DNA of 64,000 nt. Source: Brachionus koreanus. Lineage: Eukaryota > Rotifera > Eurotatoria > Ploima > Brachionidae. Made by a program: the position numbers and the translations under genes. Numbering within the stretch: the first letter of the stretch is position 1; every line of letters begins with the position of its first letter. The stretch is from assembly GCA_016987375.1 (NCBI GenBank), contig PJRA01000016.1, positions 539,331 through 603,330 on the forward strand, read 5' to 3'. A model generated the notes under the pieces. The model saw only the letters and a list, made by a program, of their open reading frames with translations. It searched no databases and was not told where the DNA came from. Below, piece by piece: positions 56,769-64,000 of this stretch.

Positions 56769-57370
56769 TTAATTTAAATTATTTTGCTTTCGAAGCATTC
56801 TTGGCGGAATGAATTTACAGTAAGGTTTTGGGTCTGGTCGATTTTTGATATTAGAACATTGACACTTTCGCCACAGCTTAAGACATCCAGGACATGATTT
56901 ATGCAAGTTGATTTCTATCGGTCGTTTAGAACCTCTGTTTTTGCTAATATAACCTGATTTAGTTCTTCTTATTGAACTGTTCAACGAGTTTTGCATCGAA
57001 TCGTAAGACGAAGTTCGACTGGTGAATGGTCTATTCTGATTGCACAGGGCTCTAGTGGATACTGCATCATTTGAAATATCGGTCGTTTCATTTGGTGAGA
57101 TTTTGGACGCCAAAATACTGCTGGCACTGTTTTGAACTTGAACATATTGGCTCGGCATGGTCTGTGGCAGTGACAATGATGTGACAGAGAAGGCAACTGG
57201 CTGCTCAATAAAAGCTGGGCTGGGTGAGTACGTTGCTTGGTTTGATATGGCATAAAAGTAACTACCATTCTCAATCGAAGGCATTAAAACTTTTAAAAAA
57301 TTTTTTTTCTTTCATGCTAAAAAATTAAATTTTTTATTTTACCATAGCTTTGGTTTCCGATAAAAAACAT
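56769..57370 (-). CDS. Small protein of unknown function with C-terminal Cys cluster
   Basis: I do not recognise this protein. A two-exon model, 57370-57343 and 57289-56769, uses a 53-nt intron and gives 182 aa starting MFFIGNQSYVLMPSIENG. A shorter product from the internal Met at 57284 (171 aa) is also possible. The N-terminal two thirds is Ser/Thr/Pro/Gln-rich and probably disordered. The C-terminus is basic with a cysteine cluster CPGCLKLWRKCQCS around residues 145-158, followed by DPKPYCKFIPPRM. The C..C...C.C spacing could bind a metal but fits no zinc-finger family I know. The codon composition is coding-like, and there are no membrane segments or signal peptide. Confidence 0.6.
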
Positions 57371-58354
57371 TTTTTTATTCTATTTTAAATAATAAACGTA
57401 AACACTTAACAATTTTTTTCTCAAACGAGTAGTTAATTTTGTAATCGAGCAAACAACAACAAAAAAACAAAAATTACTAAAGATCAAAAATATTTTATTG
57501 AATTTTTGGAAACTTCTTTTGCTTAAAGATCCTTTTTTCTCATTCTCTAGATATACATGCTTTTTTTAGATGTTCATTTTGTTGTAGTTTTATTTTCTAA
57601 ACTAAAGCGCTTCTCTCTTACTTGACGGAAAACAAGAGAGTTTTCTTTCCTTTCAAAAAAATATTTAAAAATTTAGTTGCTCGATGATTTATTAACTATT
57701 ATTATATATGTGACTTAAGCACATTTTCATTCAATAAAATGGTAAGCCTTTTTGCATAAGACAAATGTTTTTGGCACATAAATTTAACTTGACACTAATC
57801 AAGGTCTATAATAAAACAATTTTAATAAATTTTAATAAAAAAAAAGAATTTATTCTAATTATTTAATAAAATTTTTCAAAATAATTTTTTTATTACGAAA
57901 AAAAAATTAAATCAGTCAATCAATCAAACACTTAAAGCATTTGTTCTCGTGTCATAATCTCTTTGAGTGTGTCAAAGGACAATTTAAAAGTCATTTCAAA
58001 TTATCTACTCCAGGCATAATCAAAATGAGCTAAAAGTTTTTTATTTGAAAGAAAAGTTTAAAATTAGCACACTGTTACCTTTTATCAAGTGCTCAATAGC
58101 TTATTTAGCAAAGCAGCTCTTTGCTAATAAAAAGCGATACATTAATGGTGTTTAAGAAACACGAGATGTTTAACTAGAGAAAAAAGTTGAAGAACATTAG
58201 CCGTATAGTAGAAAGTTGGTTTAAAATTTCAACTTAGATCATCTTTATTCTCGCATTTTACATAACAAGTCTTAGATTTTTTTATTTTTAAGCCTTTTTC
58301 TATTTCTAAAACTTTTTAGCTTAATATTTCGTAATTTTAACTAGATTAAAGACA
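57371..58354. other. Shared upstream region of two divergent genes
   Basis: The small Cys-cluster gene (minus) and the N/Q-rich gene (plus) face away from each other across about 1 kb, so both promoters probably lie here. No motif stands out. Confidence 0.45.
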
Positions 58355-60513
58355 ATGGATAACTACCGGAGCTCCGGACTGCACTATCAAAACCAGGGCA
58401 CAAACACCAACAACAATGGAGGCAAAAACCGCAACAGAAAGAAAAAGAACAAACAGAATCAAAATCAAAATCAAAATATACCTTTGTCTCCATCAAAAAA
58501 CATGATAAATCATTACAGTGAATATGGTGGCTCAATGAGTCTAGGTAAAGTATCCAAAGACAAAAAATTTGAACATATTTGAGCATTTTTTTTCTTCATA
58601 GACCACCAGTCGTTTGGTCGACCATACAACAACAAATTTCCAAACAATCAAAACTATAATTACAATAATCACAATAATCGTGGTAAATACAACAATGGAA
58701 AGTTTAATAAAAGACGAAATGGCAGTCAGAGCAATTATTACTCGAGCGGAACGTACGAAAATGATAGATTAAACAAAAGCGTAAGTATTTAAGCTGAAAG
58801 AAAAAGTATTTTATTTGTATTTATTTTAAGTTGACTCCAAACAGCTCTTTTGGTGAGAATTCAAAAATTCAAACCTCCATCTCTCTGGACAACTTCGATC
58901 TACTGTCAAGTTTGAACACAAAACGTTCACCAACTAACTCATATCCTCTTATGTCATCAAACGTTGTCATAAACCCAAAGCCATCTTCACCATTCAAAAA
59001 CGGAACATATCAGCAACAACAGACCATTGTTGAACAAGTAAATTTGGAAGAAATGTCTGAGACAGCCAACAGTTTGAGTATGCACGATGTTGAGACCAAG
59101 AGCAATGATGTTATGTCTTCGATTACATCAACTGAAAGTTTGAACACGAGTGGTGACTTCATGGTCGACCATCACACACCTATGTCTAATTACTCTACAC
59201 CAATGAATCATTCTGATTCAAGTCGGATATTTGATCCTGACATGTCTCCTAAAAAGCATCGTGAGCATGAAGAAAGCTTAAATCAAAATGACAAAACTCC
59301 AGTAAAATATGACGAATCTGAGCAAACTGTTAAGCAAGGCGAGACTAAAAGTGACGATTCATCGGCAATTTCGTCCAACTCATCGCCTGATTCAAAAAAT
59401 TCTGATCAAAATCTAGTCACTGCCAGTGAGGGTGAAACCTCTTTTACAAACGAAAATTCAACTATCAATCATCATGAGCATAATTTGGCCAAAGAATTGG
59501 AAAAAATAGCTGCCAATTTTGATCTTGATGTGCACAAAAATGATGATACTGAAAGCAACAAATCTGTGAATGGCTCAGCTGAATCTTCTGCCACCGAGTC
59601 ATTCACTACCACTTCGAACGAAAGAGACAATGACCTAAAAGAGAATGAGCATGTCGAAATTAATGAGAAAACGGAAAATTTTGAAAGCACAGAATTAGTT
59701 GAGAAGCCTCAGACTGAACTTGTTATTCAAGAGGTTAAATTAGAGCACTTTTCAGATGAAGACAAAAAAGAAACCACTGTTATTGAGAGCAATATAGAAA
59801 CAGTTGTTGAACAAGAATCGAAAATGCCACTAGATGAAAAAGAACATGTAGAAGAACTTAATTCGGATGCTATGATTGATGTTTCTGTTGAGGAGAAAAA
59901 AGAACAGACTGTTGTAGAAGTAGATGAAAAACTGTTGGAACAAAAAGAAGAAATTGCTGACCAAGTCTCGAAAGAAGAAGTTGTTGCTGAAACTGAAGAT
60001 AATCTACAAATTGAGGAAAAAATTCAATTAAGCAAAGAAGAAACGGTGATTTCAATCGATGCAAAATCGTCTGAGTTAAAAGAAGAGCTAATTGAAAAAA
60101 TAGAAAATAAACAAAATGATGAAAAGAAAGCCGAGGAGCTGGTTAAAGGGGATATTGTTGAAGAGACATGCGAAAAAAAAGATGTTTGTGAACAATTGGC
60201 TAGTCAAGTCGAGAATACGGAGGAGAACAATACACAGATTTTAATTGGAACTCCTTATGAAATTAAAATTAGGCCACATGTTGAAGAAATAAATTTGATT
60301 GACGGAGAACACGAGGTTAAACAAGAGACCGATTTGAATATCGCTCCTGTTGAAACTGAAAATAATGAACAAGCATGTGATGAGGATCATCAAGAATTTG
60401 AAATTTTGGAGCAAGCCAATGAGTCAATTGTTTCAGAACTGAACGATAAAACAAACACTAGCATCACACAAAAAGAACCCGCTGTAGACTGTTTTTCTTG
60501 CACAATTGTTTAA
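58355..60513 (+). CDS. N/Q-rich and acidic low-complexity protein with C-terminal CaaX motif
   Basis: Exons are 58355-58544, 58602-58780 and 58831-60513 (683 aa), with introns of 57 and 50 nt in matching phases. The first 125 residues are Asn/Gln/Gly-rich with basic clusters (GGKNRNRKKKNKQNQNQNQN, NNGKFNKRRNGS). The middle is Ser-rich. The last 400 residues are strongly Glu/Lys-rich and probably extended or coiled-coil (EEKKEQTVVEVDEKLLEQKE). The end, VDCFSCTIV, fits a CaaX box (CTIV) with a neighbouring Cys that could be palmitoylated. This layout of a disordered acidic body ending in a lipid anchor recalls paralemmin-like membrane-linked proteins, but there is no clear homology and the N-terminus differs. 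Function unknown. Confidence 0.75.
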
Positions 60514-61048
60514 TAGTTAAGATAATCAGTTTTTAGCTCATGTAAATCATTCTAATTTAGAGAAATTTTTGTTAAAAAGAGTAGACTTTTCTATAAAAAG
60601 CATTTAAGCATTTTTTTTGTTGTTGTTGCCTTATTGATATTCTTGGCATTTTTGGATATAACTTATTTTTAATTATTTTTTTTTGTCTTTCTTGTTTTAT
60701 TTTATGTTATTGCACTATTTTATGGTTGAAATTTAAAATATACATTTAGACTTGGCCAAAATTAACAAATATTTTCAGATTTATTTAATTTAAATAAATT
60801 TTTTTATCATATGTTTATATAATATTTTTATCAAGATAATAGAATATTTCATATTATAGTTAATTTAAAAGAAAATATTATCAAAAACAAAACAAAATTA
60901 GAGAATCTTCAATTTTTTTGTTGTACTATGTTACAGTAATTTTTTTTAAATATATTTTATTCTAGTAGATTTTAATTTTTATTGAAAAGAAAAAATATGT
61001 GTTCCCTCATAAATCTTCTTACAATAGCTCATTTATTTGTCGTATTTC
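60514..61048. other. 3' flank of the CaaX gene
   Basis: This is AT-rich sequence with T-runs, likely the 3' untranslated region and terminator of the preceding gene. No gene seen. Confidence 0.4.
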
Positions 61049-61440
61049 AATAATAATAATAATAATAAACTGCTCTGTATAACATTAAGGTTACACACGC
61101 CTAGGGCGTCCAGCCAACTAGTGATTATACTTATGACCTCTCAGTCTTATCTGTTGATTTGGAAGGTTGTTGAAATTGATCCCTTTGAAAAGATTAACGT
61201 TATCAATCCCTTTAACAATTTTAAACATCTGAATCAGATCTCCACGATTTCGACGTTCTGTTAGAGTTTGAATCTTAAGCTCTTTAAGTCTTGATTCGTA
61301 TGGATTGTTTCTGATACTTCTTACCAACTTTGTTGCTCTTCTTTGTACTCTCTCTAAAGCATCTATGTCCTTCCTTAGGTATGGGTGCCACACACAGTTG
61401 TCGTATTCTAAATTTGGTCTTACCAATGAAGTATACAGAA
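61049..61440 (-). pseudogene. Non-LTR retrotransposon 3' end: reverse transcriptase C-terminal fragment with trinucleotide tail
   Basis: The minus strand encodes RLLYTSLVRPNLEYDN, then VWHPYLRKDIDALERVQRRA, TKLVRSIRNNPYESRLKELK and ERRNRGDLIQMFKIVKG. This is the conserved segment following the reverse transcriptase domain in CR1/L2/Jockey elements. Upstream the frame is broken near 61440 and the catalytic region is missing, so it is a 5'-truncated dead copy. The 3' side ends in an ATT repeat (61049-61073 on the plus strand as AAT units), as expected for the tail of such an element. It is on the same strand as the fragment at the left window edge but covers a different part of the protein. Confidence 0.85.
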
Positions 61441-64000
61441 GCCTAAAAGATTTCTGTTAACATAATTAATTATTTCGCTACGATTTTCTCCCATCAATTT
61501 CCTAAAATAATATTTTTTTTTATAATCTATTGAATTTTGAAGATAGCTTTGATTTCAGGTTTTGACATAAAAATGTTGGACACAAAGTTAATGATAAAAA
61601 ATTAAAAAATTGTTAAAGAATATAATAAAGCGCTTCTAATAGTAACAATATTCAATATTTTATTAATAAAAACGGTTTTAAAAATGAAAGATTTATTATT
61701 CATATGGTCTAAATTTTAAAATATTTTGCTTTTAAATTGTAAAAAATTCTATTAAGAAGGTTTAGATGATTAAAAAAAATTTAGACAACAGATAAAAAGA
61801 GGCCTTGCGAAATTTTTATTACTATAAATAATTTCTGATAAATAGTTTGTAACGGTTCAGATATTAATTTAAGTAATTGATAATTCTGAAGTTAACAGAA
61901 TAAAATTTATAATAATACTAATAAGCTCGTTTCGAGAACACAGGCTTATAATTAAGTCAAGATATGAGTTGAATGATAGCTGTATTTTTCAAAATCAGTG
62001 TTATTCATTTTCACTTACATTATCTAATTTAAAATATTTAAATCGATAGCATCTGATTTTAAATAAACACTTCTAAATAATGCAAAGTTATGCTTTGTAT
62101 TTTGGACCCACGAGTGTTGAAAATGGGGCTAAAGGAAAATGAAGTCGTGGACGTCCAAGAAAAAGAAAAGCTTACGATGAGGTAGCTGATTTAAATAAAA
62201 AAGCAAAAAAGAAACTAGGATGTCCGTCTAAAGTAGGAACCACTTTAGAATTTAATTTATTCGTTTTATACTTTTTTAATTATTTTTTATTCTTTAATGT
62301 ATGAAAGTTTTCTAAGAGATATGTTTTTATTCTATAGTTCAAATCTAATTCACTTTTTATGCTATAATAATTTGTTTTTTATACTAAAATAGTTAAATAA
62401 AATTTTATTTATACAACAAAAATTTTTTTCTATTTTATAGAAAATTTCTTTTATTCGTCAAAAAGCTTTTTCTCCACATTAACTGTCATTCTTATGTTTT
62501 TATTTTAATTTACAAATGCTTTATAAAATAAATAAACATAGAAATAGTAAAGTAGCAATTACACAATGGAGTAGAATATTCAGTATATCTTTAATAGATT
62601 ATCTTTCTTATATTCATCCACCAGTATGACAACAAATGAAATAGAGTGACTCAATAATAAAAAAAGAGCATCTTAATCAACAAATCCATGATTAGATCAA
62701 TTTACGATTATTGCTTCATCATTGCAAAAGGTGGATGCCAGAAAATAAACGAACAACTACAAGTAAAACAGAACAAAAACTTACAAACAATCAAACACTT
62801 CAAGTTTAAAACTAGAATAGAAAAAATGCAACATTGAGCAACTTAAACCTCGTTTTGATAAAATGCTTAAAAAAATTGCAATAAAAAAGGATGAAGACTC
62901 ACTAATGAATGCCCAAATAAGAGAATACGAAAAATTCAACCAATCGAGTACAAATCAAAAATTCCAAACACCATTCGACAAAACTTAGCAAGGGGACTGA
63001 AAAGAAGGCTTTTGTCGTTCGGGCAAGTCCCGGGAAATTCCAAAATTTATTTTTCTAATAATAAATAGTTTTTGCATGTGTTTAAGCATCAGTGGATACG
63101 CTGATTAATAATTAAGGGTAATAAATTAAATTGTTTGTAATTTAATTTTTCTATAATGGGACAATTTTAATTCTTTCTTATAATCCTTATTACTAAGCTC
63201 TCAACATTTGTCTTGATCCAGCATAAAATATTACTATCAAATGATTCTAATTAACCAAGATTGACATAAAAAAGATTATTTTAAAAGCAAGTAATTGATT
63301 TTGGTAAAACTATCCTTGAGTTATTCATACTTAAGTATGAATAATTAATTTATTTTTGCTATTTGCAATTTAAATTTCTAAAATTGAAGAAATATGAAAG
63401 CTCACTTAATGACTCATAGTAACCATTAAACATATTTTGGAATAGAAAAAATTAAATTTGATTAAACTTTTAATGAAATCAAAGTGATTGATTAATTAAG
63501 TAAAATTTGAAAAAAAATAAAGCTTAGCAACCATTTTGAGCTTTCACATGTTCACTTATTCTTTTTAATAGAGAATAGTAAATACACAATTTTAATAAGT
63601 TTGGAATATGCATCAATAAATCTTTGAAAACAATTATTTTTCATTTTTTATTAAAATAAAAAATCATGCTAAAATCAATTTTGCGCAAACGTCTAGAATA
63701 AAAAAACATGTATTCATAAAATGAAAGAGATTTGGCCTTTTTATCTAATGGAAAAAGGAAACAGCTTATTTAATACTTGTTAATACCGAATATGCGTACA
63801 CCGTGCAATTGTGGCAATTTGGCAATGAGAACAACAATAAGAGTTGATACATTTATGAAAAAATGTGTTGGATCGTATTTTGTGTAAAAACTAGCCATCA
63901 GAAACCTTTGAAAATTTAAAAATTAAAATAAAGGTTTTTTTTTTAAATAAAAAAAATAAATTACAAAACAATTGGAACTGTGGTCAAAAATTTTCTGGTG
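61441..64000. other. Right-end region with decayed coding remnants
   Basis: No intact gene is visible. At 62098-62265 there is a broken AT-hook-type frame (separate entry). At about 62630-63040 the composition becomes less AT-rich and resembles a decayed transposon or gene with many stops (for example KGTEKKAFVVRASPGKF near 62995-63040). The rest is AT-rich. Confidence 0.4.
62098..62265 (+). pseudogene. Degenerate AT-hook-like coding fragment
   Basis: One frame reads SVENGAKGK, a TGA stop, then SRGRPRKRKAYDEVADLNKK and AKKKLGCPSK. RGRPRKRK is a canonical AT-hook core, and GCPSK looks like a decayed second copy (GRPSK). Because of the internal stop and the lack of upstream coding sequence I treat it as a remnant, possibly from a mobile element. 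Confidence 0.45.

Overview
This window is nuclear DNA from an animal with a very AT-rich genome. Coding exons are shared with other metazoans: a kinesin-3 of the Unc-104/KIF1A type, proteasome beta-5, the cation-dependent mannose-6-phosphate receptor, PPP4R4, ECT2L and a tyrosine-decarboxylase-type enzyme. Most introns are only 50-60 nt, AT-rich and with canonical GT-AG ends. My best guess for the source is a small-bodied protostome such as a monogonont rotifer (Brachionus-like). The sequence alone does not prove this. The decarboxylase type (protostome tyramine/octopamine pathway) and the non-LTR reverse transcriptase remnants fit.

Layout, left to right. A broken non-LTR reverse transcriptase lies at 1-303 (-). 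A decarboxylase gene at 1321-3626 (+) converges on PPP4R4 at 3762-9872 (-). ECT2L (F-box plus DH-PH Rho exchange factor) follows at 11434-17986 (-). A tRNA-Asn(GTT) lies at 18143-18216 (-), then a flavodoxin-like quinone reductase with a CaaX end at 18492-19190 (+). A J-domain gene is at 21874-22407 (-). One large gene, Unc-104/KIF1A, fills 25728-41171 (-). M6PR is at 44955-46019 (-) and PSMB5 at 48603-49512 (+). An IQ-plus-BTB gene is at 51942-52784 (+) and a claudin-like four-pass membrane gene at 53931-55259 (+). A small unknown protein is at 56769-57370 (-), and an N/Q-rich then acidic protein with a CaaX end at 58355-60513 (+). A second reverse transcriptase remnant lies near 61118-61440 (-). 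I rebuilt the multi-exon genes by checking splice signals, reading phase and family similarity from memory. Every exon chain given sums to a multiple of three.

The genes are ordinary housekeeping and neuronal or ciliary genes, not an operon-like system. The decarboxylase (transmitter synthesis) and Unc-104 (synaptic vesicle precursor transport) share a neuronal theme, which is probably coincidence.

The most unusual material is in introns and intergenic DNA. There is a set of long fold-back (palindromic) elements, four of them flanked by exact 8-bp target duplications. One of these carries a 49-codon reading frame that looks like the start of a transposase. There is also a separate small TTAA-flanked repeat family. 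An inverted, nearly identical copy of a kinesin exon sits in the following kinesin intron. Within the kinesin gene there is a phase-neutral cassette exon that repeats the start of the next exon, and a single GC-rich exon encoding the whole motor. I found no CRISPR array, no operon-like cluster and no convincing new multi-gene system.
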